From NCBI GenBank assembly GCA_002314915.1, contig DCHU01000058.1, positions 1 to 28,365 of the forward strand: DNA of 28,365 bases, given 5' to 3'. Below, one piece after another: positions 7,942-14,990 of this stretch (within the stretch, counting starts at the first letter, position 1; the number at the start of each line of letters is the position of its first letter). The notes below the pieces were generated by a model that saw nothing but the letters and a program-made list of their open reading frames with translations, was not told where the DNA came from and did no database searches. The DNA is from Caryophanales bacterium UBA1744 (lineage in GTDB: Bacteria; Bacillota_I; Bacilli_A; RFN20; CAG-826). The position numbers and the translations under genes are program-made.

Positions 7942-8634
7942 ATGTCATTCGTAGAACCATTACTTAAAAACTTAAACATCGCTCCAAATGACACCTCAGT
8001 CTATGAATTGGCGCTCACTCATTCGTCATATAACGCAATGGTGAAGACCAAACATCAGGACTATGAGAGATTGGAGTTCTTAGGCGACTCACTCGTCGGT
8101 TTTGTCATGTCTGAGCTTTGCTACAAGCTTCACCCTGACATGAGACAGGGAGAATTATCCATCCTCAAAGCCCAGTTCATTAGAACTGAGTCAGAGGCAA
8201 ACTATGCAAGAAAGTTAGGTTTGCCTGAATATATCAAAGTTGGAATTTCATTCCAGAATAAGATTTCCGAATCCGGACCTCTTCTTGAGGACGTATTCGA
8301 AAGCTTTATTGGCGCTCTCTTATTAGACAAAGGTCTTGAATACGCTTATGTCTTTGTAAAACAGTTGTTCTACAACGATGTTAAGGATGCAAAGATCATT
8401 GTTGAGGAGAACCCAAAATCAGAGTTGCAGGAAATCATCCAAGCTGAATCTAGGGAAGCGTTAGTTTACCAGCTTGTATCCGAATCAGGACCTGCCCATA
8501 ACAAGACATTTGAGATGGCGGTCTTATTTGAAGGATCAGAGCTCGGTAGAGGAGTTGGTAAATCAAAGAAGGAAGCGGAATCCAACGCCGCTAGAGAAGC
8601 GCTTAAGAAAGTCGCTAGAGGAGGAGATAGATAA
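7942..8634 (+). CDS. rnc: Ribonuclease III
   Basis: A 230-residue RNase III, the double-strand-specific endoribonuclease of rRNA processing and RNA turnover. The signature ERLEFLGDSL is at residues 42-51, with the metal-binding Asp49; Asp117 and Glu120 in LLEDVFESFIGALLLD complete the active site. The C-terminal double-stranded RNA-binding domain (about 155-226) ends with GVGKSKKEAESNAAREAL, as in the family. ATG 7942 lies one base after the plsX stop; longer in-frame starts would overlap plsX heavily. The stop shares a base with the ftsY start (TAATG), so the genes are translationally coupled. In B. subtilis smc separates rnc and ftsY, but here it does not. Confidence 0.96.
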   Translation: MSFVEPLLKNLNIAPNDTSVYELALTHSSYNAMVKTKHQDYERLEFLGDSLVGFVMSELCYKLHPDMRQGELSILKAQFIRTESEANYARKLGLPEYIKVGISFQNKISESGPLLEDVFESFIGALLLDKGLEYAYVFVKQLFYNDVKDAKIIVEENPKSELQEIIQAESREALVYQLVSESGPAHNKTFEMAVLFEGSELGRGVGKSKKEAESNAAREALKKVARGGDR

Positions 8635-9617
8635 TGGGTTTATTCGCATTTTTAAAAGAAAAATTCTCCAAGAAAGATAAGAACGAGAAAACAGAGAAAT
8701 ATGAGAAGGGTTTAGCTAAGTCTAGACAAGCCTTTGCATCACGTTTAGACGACCTTTCAAAGAGATATTCCTCCGTAAATGAGGAGTATTTTGAGGAATT
8801 AGAGCAGATTTTAATCGAAGCAGACGTCGGAGTATCTCTTACGATCAAACTCGTTGAGCAATTGCTTGATAAGTCTGAAGAAGAGGGAATCAAGGATCCT
8901 GTTAAGATCAACGAAGAGCTCGTTGACACAATGTTCGTCGGCTATGTCGAGAACGGCGGAAACATCACAAACGAAATCCAGTTTAGAGAAGATGGTCCAA
9001 CCGTCCTCTTGGTTGAAGGTGTCAATGGCGTTGGTAAGACAACCAGCATCGCTAAACTCGCCAAGAGATATATGGACAAAGGCAAGAAAGTGCTTCTTGT
9101 CGCTGCAGATACATTTAGAGCGGGAGCAGTGGACCAGCTTAAGATCTGGGCCTCAAGATTAGGTTGCCCAATCATCACAGGCAAAGAGAATGGCGATCCG
9201 GCGTCAGTCTGTTATGACGGCGCGAAATACGCTAAAGAAAACAATATCGATTTAGTAATCGTAGATACTGCTGGAAGACTCCAGAATAAGGCCAACCTCA
9301 TGCAGGAACTTGGCAAGATGAATAGAGTTATCTCTAAAGAGATTCCAGATGCTCCGCATGAGACATTCCTCATCATCGACGCAACAACCGGACAGAACGG
9401 TGTCTCGCAGGCTAAGTCATTTAAGGAAGTAAGCAATATCACCGGTATTGTCATCACCAAGATGGATGGTACCTCAAAAGGAGGAATCATCCTCTCAATT
9501 AGAGATGAATTAGGTGTTCCAGTCAGATTTATCGGACTTGGAGAAAAGATGGAGGACCTAGAGGAATTTGACCTCGATGAGTACCTCAACGGATTATTGG
9601 TAGGAAATGGAAAATAA
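8634..9617 (+). CDS. ftsY: Signal recognition particle receptor FtsY
   Basis: A 327-residue FtsY, the membrane-associated GTPase that receives ribosome-SRP complexes. The first 50 residues are very rich in Lys and Glu and act as the short membrane-targeting region; the long acidic A domain of E. coli is absent, as in Firmicutes. The N and G domains follow, with P-loop GVNGVGKT (129-136), DTFRAGAVDQL (from 159), DTAGRL (from 211) and the TKMDGTSKGG motif near residue 280. A strong AGGAGG lies inside the end of rnc. The gene overlaps ylxM at its 3' end and is grouped with ylxM and ffh, a complete set of SRP-pathway protein genes. Confidence 0.97.
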   Translation: MGLFAFLKEKFSKKDKNEKTEKYEKGLAKSRQAFASRLDDLSKRYSSVNEEYFEELEQILIEADVGVSLTIKLVEQLLDKSEEEGIKDPVKINEELVDTMFVGYVENGGNITNEIQFREDGPTVLLVEGVNGVGKTTSIAKLAKRYMDKGKKVLLVAADTFRAGAVDQLKIWASRLGCPIITGKENGDPASVCYDGAKYAKENNIDLVIVDTAGRLQNKANLMQELGKMNRVISKEIPDAPHETFLIIDATTGQNGVSQAKSFKEVSNITGIVITKMDGTSKGGIILSIRDELGVPVRFIGLGEKMEDLEEFDLDEYLNGLLVGNGK

Positions 9618-9933
9618 GGTAATTGAAAAAAGAGAAGAAGCGGTTACCCTCTTCGAGAAGTATGGCGCATTGTTGACCGATACTCAGAAAGAGGTCTTTT
9701 CCGATTATTATCTTTTCGATTTATCCTTGAGTGAAATCGCTGAGAACAGAGGCATTTCTAGGGCCGCAATCTCAGACAATCTCCATAAATCACTCGAAAA
9801 ACTATCCGAATACGAAGCAAAACTGCATTTAATCGAGAAAGATGAGAAATTACTTTCTCTTCTCGAAACAGTAAAAAACAATGACGCTTTAGATAAAGTT
9901 GAAGCGCTCGACATCATCAAGGAGAACCTCTAA
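9607..9933 (+). CDS. ylxM: YlxM/p13-like helix-turn-helix protein of the SRP operon
   Basis: A 108-residue protein of the UPF0122/YlxM family. It begins with a short helix and then resembles a sigma-factor region 4 fold: LLTDTQKEVFSDYYLFDLSL followed by SEIAENRGISRAAISDNLHK, a helix-turn-helix. YlxM is always found next to ffh, and in streptococci it is known to modulate SRP and FtsY GTPase activity; the same is inferred here. ATG 9607 overlaps the last 11 bases of ftsY, and ffh starts two bases after this stop, so the three SRP genes form one translationally linked block. Confidence 0.92.
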   Translation: MENKVIEKREEAVTLFEKYGALLTDTQKEVFSDYYLFDLSLSEIAENRGISRAAISDNLHKSLEKLSEYEAKLHLIEKDEKLLSLLETVKNNDALDKVEALDIIKENL

Positions 9934-9935
9934 CC

Positions 9936-11270
9936 ATGGCATTTGAATCACTATCAGAGAAGTTCCAAGGAATATTCAAGAAACTTAAAAAAGAAGACAA
10001 ACTCACTGAAACAAACATGGCTTCAGCGATCAAAGAGATACGCGTCGCCTTACTTGAGGCAGACGTCAATTTCAAAGTTGTCAAAGCCTTCACAGAAGAC
10101 GTTAAAGCCAAAGCGTTAGGACAAGATGTCTTAACTAAAGTTAACCCTGGTGAAATGCTTATCAAAATCTGCCATGATGAACTCGTTGAGTTGCTCGGTG
10201 CAGATAACACTGACATCAAATACGAAAAGGGTTTAACAACCATCATGCTTTGTGGTTTGCAGGGTGCAGGTAAGACAACATCTGCAGGTAAACTTGCCAA
10301 CTTGATGAAGAACAAACTCAACAAGAAAGTTCTCTTAGCGGGATTAGACGTCTATAGACCTGCTGCTATCGAGCAGTTAGGCGTTTTAGCCCATCAATTA
10401 GGCGTTGATTTCTTTGAGATGGGTACTAACTCAAATCCGGTGAATGTTGCCGAGGAAGCGAAGAAAAAGGCACTTTCAGAGGGATATGACGTTCTTATCA
10501 TGGATACTGCAGGCCGTTTGCAGATCGATGAGAAGCTCATGAATGAGTTAAAGGATATCAATAAGGTCATCCATCCAACAGAAGTTTTACTTTTGGTGGA
10601 CGCTATGGCAGGCCAGGATGCAGTTAACGTTGCTTCCGCCTTCAATAACGACTTAAGACTCACCGGTGTCATCATGTCTAAGTTAGATGGTGACGCTAAG
10701 GGTGGTGCAGCTCTCTCTATCAAATACATGTCTGGACTTCCAATCAAGTTCGCTGGCGTTGGTGAAAAACTCACAGACTTAGATATCTTCTATCCATCTC
10801 GTATGGCTGACAGAATCCTTGGAATGGGAGATGTTGTCACATTCGTCGAAAAGGCAAAAGAAGCAATCGATGAAAAGACTGCCGAAAAAGAAGCCAAGAA
10901 GATGATGGATGGAAACTTCACTCTCGATGATTTGCTTCGTCAGATGAAGATGGTTCAGAAAATGGGAAGCCTTCAGTCCATCGCAAAGATGATTCCGGGT
11001 ATGCCAAAGATAACAGATGAGCAAACCGCTCAGGCTGAGAAAGAGATGAAAATCTTTGAGTCGGTCATCAACTCTATGACTCCATATGAGAGAAAGCATC
11101 CAGATTGCTTAAAGTTCTCGAGAAAGAATAGGGTTGCTAAGGGATGTGGATTAACAAATGCTGAAGTAAATCGCGTCATCAGAAAATGGGAACAATCTAA
11201 AGAGATGATGAAGCAGATGAAACAATACCAGAAATCAGGCAAGATGCCTGGAGGATACGGCAGAAGATAA
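9936..11270 (+). CDS. ffh: Signal recognition particle protein Ffh
   Basis: A 444-residue Ffh (SRP54), which binds signal sequences and 4.5S/SRP RNA. The NG domain shows GLQGAGKTT (from 107), DVYRPAAIEQL, DTAGRLQID and SKLDGDAKGG. The Met-rich M domain starts near residue 310, with MMDGNFTLDDLLRQMKMVQKMG. The RNA-binding helix near the end reads RVAKGCGLTNAEVNRV; most bacterial Ffh proteins have GSG where this one has GCG (403-405), a Ser-to-Cys change at an RNA-contact residue. ATG 9936 has AAGGAGAA at 9919-9926. A strong terminator follows, closing the recG-to-ffh block. No SRP RNA gene was recognised in the window. Confidence 0.97.
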   Translation: MAFESLSEKFQGIFKKLKKEDKLTETNMASAIKEIRVALLEADVNFKVVKAFTEDVKAKALGQDVLTKVNPGEMLIKICHDELVELLGADNTDIKYEKGLTTIMLCGLQGAGKTTSAGKLANLMKNKLNKKVLLAGLDVYRPAAIEQLGVLAHQLGVDFFEMGTNSNPVNVAEEAKKKALSEGYDVLIMDTAGRLQIDEKLMNELKDINKVIHPTEVLLLVDAMAGQDAVNVASAFNNDLRLTGVIMSKLDGDAKGGAALSIKYMSGLPIKFAGVGEKLTDLDIFYPSRMADRILGMGDVVTFVEKAKEAIDEKTAEKEAKKMMDGNFTLDDLLRQMKMVQKMGSLQSIAKMIPGMPKITDEQTAQAEKEMKIFESVINSMTPYERKHPDCLKFSRKNRVAKGCGLTNAEVNRVIRKWEQSKEMMKQMKQYQKSGKMPGGYGRR

Positions 11271-11271
11271 A

Positions 11272-11300
11272 AAAACGCGCAAATTATGCGCGTTTTCCTT
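11272..11300 (+). terminator. Rho-independent terminator after ffh
   Basis: AAAACGCGCA (11272-11281) and TGCGCGTTTT (11287-11296) form a 10-bp stem with an AATTA loop and a T-rich tail. With A residues on the 5' side it could also stop transcription arriving from the minus strand, where the lipoprotein gene ends. Confidence 0.88.
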
Positions 11301-11394
11301 TCGTCTTGATGATCAATTGCCCAGACCGTCCAATCTAGATTCTAATGATAGAAACCATTTAAGATTTAGTTTCTTTTCAAATTATTAGAAATGG

Positions 11395-11835
11395 TCAACA
11401 CCACCAAACAATCGTTTTATCAGTATAAGCTTCTGGCGTTGTATAGATGGTTTTTATCAATATGGTTTGGTATCCGCCAATGCTCCAATCATATTTTCCA
11501 GGCCTCTCATAATCATACTTTGCTACTCCATAAACGACGTCCTTATTCGACAATTCAGCCAATATGGATTCAAATTCTGAATACTGGTCTGAACCGTAAT
11601 TTATCGCTTCGCCGTCACCTGGGATATACCAACATCCTGCCCATAGTTTTGTGAAATTGGTTGCGTATCTTTCACCTTTATATTCAATTTTCGTAAAATA
11701 GCCTTCGCTTTGCGAATATTCAAGTTTGAATGAAACATCAAACAATTCTTGACATTTAACCGTTCCGTCGTCGAATTTGCTTGAACAGGACGTGAGTGCC
11801 AAGACTAAAAATAGAAGTTTTGATATCTTTTTCAT
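11395..11835 (-). CDS. Small secreted lipoprotein, partner of the upstream protease
   Basis: A 146-residue protein with a clear lipoprotein signal: MKK, a hydrophobic core, and the lipobox LTSC with the lipidated Cys at residue 17. It should therefore be anchored outside the cytoplasmic membrane. The mature part is polar and rich in Tyr, Trp and acidic residues (FTKLWAGCWYIPGDGEA, YDYERPGKYDWSIGGYQT) and I do not recognise its fold. The start shares one base with the stop of the trypsin-like protease gene (TGATG), so the two are one translation unit. It may be an inhibitor, substrate, chaperone or surface anchor for that protease; the sequence does not decide between these. Codon usage is more AT rich than in the flanking housekeeping genes, consistent with acquisition. 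Confidence 0.85.
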   Translation of the reverse strand: MKKISKLLFLVLALTSCSSKFDDGTVKCQELFDVSFKLEYSQSEGYFTKIEYKGERYATNFTKLWAGCWYIPGDGEAINYGSDQYSEFESILAELSNKDVVYGVAKYDYERPGKYDWSIGGYQTILIKTIYTTPEAYTDKTIVWWC

Positions 11836-12860
11836 CAGTAATAATTCTCCAATATATCTATGACTTGTAAATGGTTATAACGTACTTTTATCGCCATATA
11901 GCCGTAACCTTTTAAGAAACCGAAAATGTTATATTTTGTAACAGATTTTGTTATTACCCCAACCACGCATACATTATCTCCGTCGAACTCGAATAACGGT
12001 CCACCAGACATTCCTGCAGTGACTTTTCCAAAACCGCTGTAAACATAATCGGTTGTATTATTTATTCCATTAGATCTGGAGATGTATAGTTTAGTGTCAT
12101 CTCCGCTATAACCTACAGCTCCGATATTCGAATGAGCTAGATTTGCGAAGCTTTTTATTGAATAATAGCCAAATTGAGTACCAAATGAACCATTAAATCT
12201 CAAAATGGCCCAATCATAATTTGGGTCTCCGTTGTTTGTTTCAAAATACGCAGCCGGAATAACGATATCAGTCGGCTTGTGCATAGTGTAGTATGTATCG
12301 CCCAGCAATCTGGTAAATACAGTGCAGTTACCGACCTCGAACGTGTTTTCTTTTACAAGACAATGTGCTGCAGTAATTATGCATTGCGAACTAATAATAG
12401 CGCCTGAGCCATCTTCTACTTGCCCGTTTGAGTATTGCGTGTGGGTGTTTATAGTACATATAGTTCTAAAATGTGTGCTTTGGTTAACCACTGAACGGTT
12501 GTCCGTTGCTTGATAAGAACTAATTGATGTTGATACAGGGAATGCATCTGGAGACACTGATGAAGGACTGAATTCTGGTGTAGTGCACGACGCTGTTGAA
12601 GAGTCGAAACCGATTAAGTTATTGTATGATGTCGAATACGAACCGGAATCATCGTAATTGCAAGAGTAGTCTCGATAAATATTTCCATTAGATGCAGATT
12701 GGCTTTCGAATGAATCTATCCTTTGATATGGACTAATTTCACTCGAGCAATTTCTAGCCAACAAGAATGATGAGGAAGATCCGGTCACAATTGCAGAAAC
12801 CGCGATGAAGGAGACACAAATGCATGACAGCGCTCCTTTCCTTCTTTGATTAAAAACCAC
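11835..12860 (-). CDS. Secreted trypsin-like (S1 family) serine protease
   Basis: A 341-residue protein with the complete catalytic triad of chymotrypsin-like proteases: His166 in ITAAHCL, Asp216 in NYDWAILRF and Ser285 in GMSGGPLF. The N-terminus (RRK, then about residues 9-35 hydrophobic) is a signal peptide or signal anchor. It is followed by a Ser/Thr/Asn-rich stretch (about 40-125) that is likely a propeptide or linker. The spacing and motifs resemble the glutamyl endopeptidase/V8 group, but specificity cannot be read from sequence. The start is GTG 12860, eight bases after a perfect AAGGAGG (12869-12875); an ATG at 12868-12866 in another frame is too close to that site and gives only a short product. 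The gene opens a two-gene unit with the lipoprotein and is placed between ffh and trmD, where B. subtilis has no such gene. Confidence 0.92.
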   Translation of the reverse strand: MVFNQRRKGALSCICVSFIAVSAIVTGSSSSFLLARNCSSEISPYQRIDSFESQSASNGNIYRDYSCNYDDSGSYSTSYNNLIGFDSSTASCTTPEFSPSSVSPDAFPVSTSISSYQATDNRSVVNQSTHFRTICTINTHTQYSNGQVEDGSGAIISSQCIITAAHCLVKENTFEVGNCTVFTRLLGDTYYTMHKPTDIVIPAAYFETNNGDPNYDWAILRFNGSFGTQFGYYSIKSFANLAHSNIGAVGYSGDDTKLYISRSNGINNTTDYVYSGFGKVTAGMSGGPLFEFDGDNVCVVGVITKSVTKYNIFGFLKGYGYMAIKVRYNHLQVIDILENYY

Positions 12861-12901
12861 TTCATAAACCTCCTTGGAACAAGTCTTTTTTAATCGGTTT
12901 C

Positions 12902-12910
12902 ATTATAACA
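12902..12910 (-). promoter_or_regulatory. Extended -10 promoter of the protease-lipoprotein unit
   Basis: On the minus strand TGT followed by consensus TATAAT occupies 12910-12902, an extended -10 element. No good -35 is present. The predicted start near 12895 gives a leader of about 35 bases carrying the AAGGAGG site. It lies after the terminator of the trmD unit, so the protease unit has its own promoter. Confidence 0.65.
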
Positions 12911-12946
12911 CTCCTTATGATAGAGGGGTTATTTTTTAGAGATATG

Positions 12947-12970
12947 AAAAACCCCTTATTAAATAAGGGG
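12947..12970 (-). terminator. Rho-independent terminator of the rpsP-trmD unit
   Basis: On the minus strand CCCCTTATT and AATAAGGGG form a stem (12970-12952), the innermost pairs opening into a small loop, followed by TTTTT (12951-12947). It lies 18 bases after the trmD stop and insulates the protease gene. Confidence 0.9.
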
Positions 12971-12987
12971 CAAACACAAGGCTGTAG

Positions 12988-13758
12988 TTATTTGATGAAC
13001 TTGTGCCCTTTTTCAATTGCTTTCTTTTCCCAATCAGGGGTCTCTTCGTTCTCGAGTTCTGCTAAGAGCTTCTTATCTTGCTTGGACAACTCAATCTTGT
13101 CGAAGAGGTCTGGGCGATATTCTCTGGTGAGTTTGAGGGACTGTTTTCTTCTCCATTTCTCTATTGCGGCATGATTGCCAGAGTAGAGGATGTCCGGGAC
13201 CTTCTCGCCATTAAAATCATAAGGCTCTGTATACTGAGGATATTCAAGTAGTGGAGAGTTGAACGACTCATCTTTCAGGGAGTCTGCTGTGATTGCTCCA
13301 TCAAGCAATCGGATGACCGAGTCAGCAACTGCCATGGATGGGATCTCGCCGCCTGTTAAGATGTAGTCTCCGATTGACAAGAGTTCATCAACGTATTGGT
13401 TAACTCTCTCATCAATTCCTTCATAATGGCCGCACACTAAGATGAGGTGGTCTAACTGAGCGTATTCCTTTGCTTTACCCTCGTTGTAGGTTGTTCCTCT
13501 AGGTGAGAATAACACTGCTTTTGAGCCTGGAGTTCTGACTTTTGATAGAGCATCAACAATTGGCTGGCACTTCTGGATGAGTCCTGCGCCACCGCCTACT
13601 GGAGGTGTATCGACTCTTCCGTATTTGTCCAAAGTAAAATCCCTGATCTGGACGGCCTCGACTTCAACAAGTCCTTTGCTGATAGCTCTAGCAATAATGC
13701 TATTCGAGATGAATCCGTCGAACATCTCTGGGAATAATGTGAGGATGGTTATTTTCAT
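12988..13758 (-). CDS. trmD: tRNA (guanine-N1-)-methyltransferase TrmD
   Basis: A 256-residue TrmD, which methylates G37 of tRNAs with S-adenosylmethionine to prevent frameshifting. The SPOUT-fold knot motifs are visible: SPRGTTYNEG (85-94), CGHYEGIDERV (109-119) and GDYILTGGEIPSM (130-142). The Asp-containing segment VADSVIRLLDG follows. The length is typical (about 245-255). ATG 13758 overlaps the rimM stop by four bases (ATGA), so the pair is coupled. It is the last gene of the inverted block and is followed by a terminator. In B. subtilis trmD lies directly before rplS on the same strand; here rplS is on the other strand beyond rpsP. Confidence 0.97.
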   Translation of the reverse strand: MKITILTLFPEMFDGFISNSIIARAISKGLVEVEAVQIRDFTLDKYGRVDTPPVGGGAGLIQKCQPIVDALSKVRTPGSKAVLFSPRGTTYNEGKAKEYAQLDHLILVCGHYEGIDERVNQYVDELLSIGDYILTGGEIPSMAVADSVIRLLDGAITADSLKDESFNSPLLEYPQYTEPYDFNGEKVPDILYSGNHAAIEKWRRKQSLKLTREYRPDLFDKIELSKQDKKLLAELENEETPDWEKKAIEKGHKFIK

Positions 13759-14264
13759 AAAAGTCCTGGAATTACTTTGATTTTAATGGTTTTTGTTTCG
13801 ATATTGATATCTAAAACGAACACTTTCTTAACAAATGGTACATAGAAAGTGGTGCCGTCTTCTTTCTCGACGACGATGTTTGTGACGCCTGTTTCCTTAA
13901 CGTCTTTTACTGTTCCGAGGACTGTATCGTCTTCGTCAACGACCTTGCAGCCCTTCATATCTTCATATCTTGTGAAGCCTTTTGGAGTAGGTGCGTTTTC
14001 TTTGTCGATCTCGATGAAGAAGTTTCTAAAGTTCTCTGCATCTTCGACTCTTGTGATTTCCTTGAACTTAACGTGATATTCATTGCCAACGAATGACACT
14101 CTTTCAACAGTGGCATCAATTCTTTCTCCTGTTCTCTCGTTTAAGAGTGACAAGACATTGCCTGCTTTATATCTCTGCTTTGGGAAATCGGTCATGCCGA
14201 AAACCTTGACTGTTCCATCAAGTCCAAATGGTTTTGTAATGTGTCCAATGCGTACGTATTCCAT
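13755..14264 (-). CDS. rimM: Ribosome maturation factor RimM
   Basis: A 169-residue RimM, the assembly factor for the 30S head, which binds S19. The N-terminal barrel has the family motif RIGHITKPFGLDGTVKV (residues 5-21). The C-terminal PRC barrel has GCKVVDEDDTVLGTVKDV, then YVPFVKKVFVLDIN. The Shine-Dalgarno AGGAG is seven bases before ATG 14264 and begins right after the seven-T tract of a terminator-like hairpin that covers the khpA stop. rimM-trmD expression is therefore likely set by read-through of that element. B. subtilis has ylqD between ylqC and rimM, but here it does not occur. Confidence 0.95.
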   Translation of the reverse strand: MEYVRIGHITKPFGLDGTVKVFGMTDFPKQRYKAGNVLSLLNERTGERIDATVERVSFVGNEYHVKFKEITRVEDAENFRNFFIEIDKENAPTPKGFTRYEDMKGCKVVDEDDTVLGTVKDVKETGVTNIVVEKEDGTTFYVPFVKKVFVLDINIETKTIKIKVIPGLL

Positions 14265-14276
14265 AAGGTTTCTCCT

Positions 14277-14307
14277 AAAAAAACGGCGCCGATGTTACTC
14301 GGCGTCG
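14277..14307 (-). terminator. Intergenic terminator/attenuator between khpA and rimM
   Basis: On the minus strand CGACGCCGA (14307-14299) pairs with TCGGCGCCG (14292-14284) with one A-C mismatch. The loop (GTAACA) contains the khpA TAA stop codon, and seven T residues follow (14283-14277). It has the shape of an intrinsic terminator inside an otherwise continuous unit, so it should reduce rimM-trmD output relative to rpsP-khpA, or couple it to translation of khpA. Confidence 0.8.
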
Positions 14308-14576
14308 CTTCCTTCGTCTTCATTAAAGCTTTCAAACTTTAAATGGATTCTGACGTTGCTGTTATCTGCCTTACCGATGACGCCAACGGCTTCACGGAGT
14401 GCATTAGCAACGGCGCCTCTTTTGCCGATGAGACGTGCTGTATCGTCATCTTCTGAGACGATGAGCAAAGTGACATCTCTGTCGGATGATCCAGGCATCT
14501 CACGAATCATGATTGATTCTGGGTGCTCTACGAGTGGATCGATGAGGGCGTGGATTGTTTTCTCGTAGTCGATCAT
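14295..14576 (-). CDS. khpA: KH-domain RNA-binding protein KhpA (YlqC-like)
   Basis: A 93-residue single KH-domain protein. The family GxxG loop appears as LIGKRGAVANALREAV (about residues 49-64), in the arrangement IVSEDDDTARLIGKRG that is typical of KhpA/YlqC. KhpA pairs with KhpB and binds many RNAs; in streptococci it affects cell division and elongation. It always follows rpsP in Firmicutes and does so here with a one-base overlap (TAATG). The C-terminus is acidic. Its stop codon lies in the loop of the hairpin that separates it from rimM, so ribosomes finishing khpA would disturb that hairpin. Confidence 0.95.
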   Translation of the reverse strand: MIDYEKTIHALIDPLVEHPESIMIREMPGSSDRDVTLLIVSEDDDTARLIGKRGAVANALREAVGVIGKADNSNVRIHLKFESFNEDEGSDAE

Positions 14577-14848
14577 TATTTCTTTGCCTTAGCTGCTGCG
14601 TACTTAGCAATGATGCCTTTCTTAGAAAGCATAGCTTTGACTGAGTCGCTTGGGATAGCACCAGCGTTGAGCCACTTTAATGCGAGCTCTTCGTTGATGT
14701 CTGCTGCTTCGACACCCTTCTTTGGATCGTATGTACCGATCTGCTCGATGCATCCGCCGTCTCTTGCGACGCGTGAGTCTGAAGCGACAACACGGTAGAA
14801 TGGGTCTTTGTGACGTCCGATACGGGTTAATCTGATTTTAACTGACAT
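14576..14848 (-). CDS. rpsP: Small ribosomal subunit protein bS16
   Basis: A 90-residue S16, a primary binding protein of the 30S body. The N-terminus VKIRLTRIGRHKDPFYRVV and the following DSRVARDGGCIEQIGTYDP match the family throughout, with a short Lys-rich C-terminus. ATG 14848 has AAAGGAGAT upstream. It is the first gene of the minus-strand rpsP-khpA-rimM-trmD block, with a strong promoter at 14903-14875. The block diverges from rplS, which in B. subtilis is the last gene of the same operon. Confidence 0.97.
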   Translation of the reverse strand: MSVKIRLTRIGRHKDPFYRVVASDSRVARDGGCIEQIGTYDPKKGVEAADINEELALKWLNAGAIPSDSVKAMLSKKGIIAKYAAAKAKK

Positions 14849-14874
14849 AGGTATAATCTCCTTTACCGAGGGAA

Positions 14875-14903
14875 ATACTATAGAAGAGAATGGGTGGTGT
14901 CAA
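14875..14903 (-). promoter_or_regulatory. rpsP promoter
   Basis: On the minus strand a consensus -35 TTGACA (14903-14898) is followed after 17 bases by TAGTAT (14880-14875). Transcription should start near 14868, giving a short leader of about 20 bases with the Shine-Dalgarno sequence. Confidence 0.75.
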
Positions 14904-14955
14904 GCAAATTTACTTAACACATATACATTTTTCCATTTATTAATATAAAAAGTAG

Positions 14956-14984
14956 TTGCAAGACCCTCGATGAACACTTATTAT
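14956..14984 (+). promoter_or_regulatory. rplS promoter
   Basis: TTGCAA (14956-14961), 17 bases, TATTAT (14979-14984). It fires away from the rpsP promoter; the two are about 50 bases apart. The predicted start near 14991 leaves a leader of about 88 bases. Confidence 0.75.
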
Positions 14985-14990
14985 TTGTCT

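Noticed and set aside
11342..11393. Inverted repeats downstream of the first lipoprotein (TTCTAAT/ATTAGAA, AGAAAC/GTTTCT) as its terminator
   Set aside because: The stems are short and interrupted and no T tract follows on the minus strand. The ffh terminator may serve both directions instead.
11391..11654. 87-codon plus-strand frame opposite the first lipoprotein
   Set aside because: It is fully antisense to a gene with a signal peptide and an overlap-coupled start, has no SD, and has a random composition.
12862..12903. 13-residue upstream frame (MKPIKKDLFQGGL) before the protease
   Set aside because: It has AAGGAG seven bases upstream and ends one base before the protease GTG, but its ATG lies inside the best -10 element, so its ribosome-binding site would not be transcribed.
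13849..14568. Long plus-strand frames opposite rimM and khpA
   Set aside because: They are shadows of two clearly conserved genes and are rich in Ser and Thr, as expected for antisense frames.
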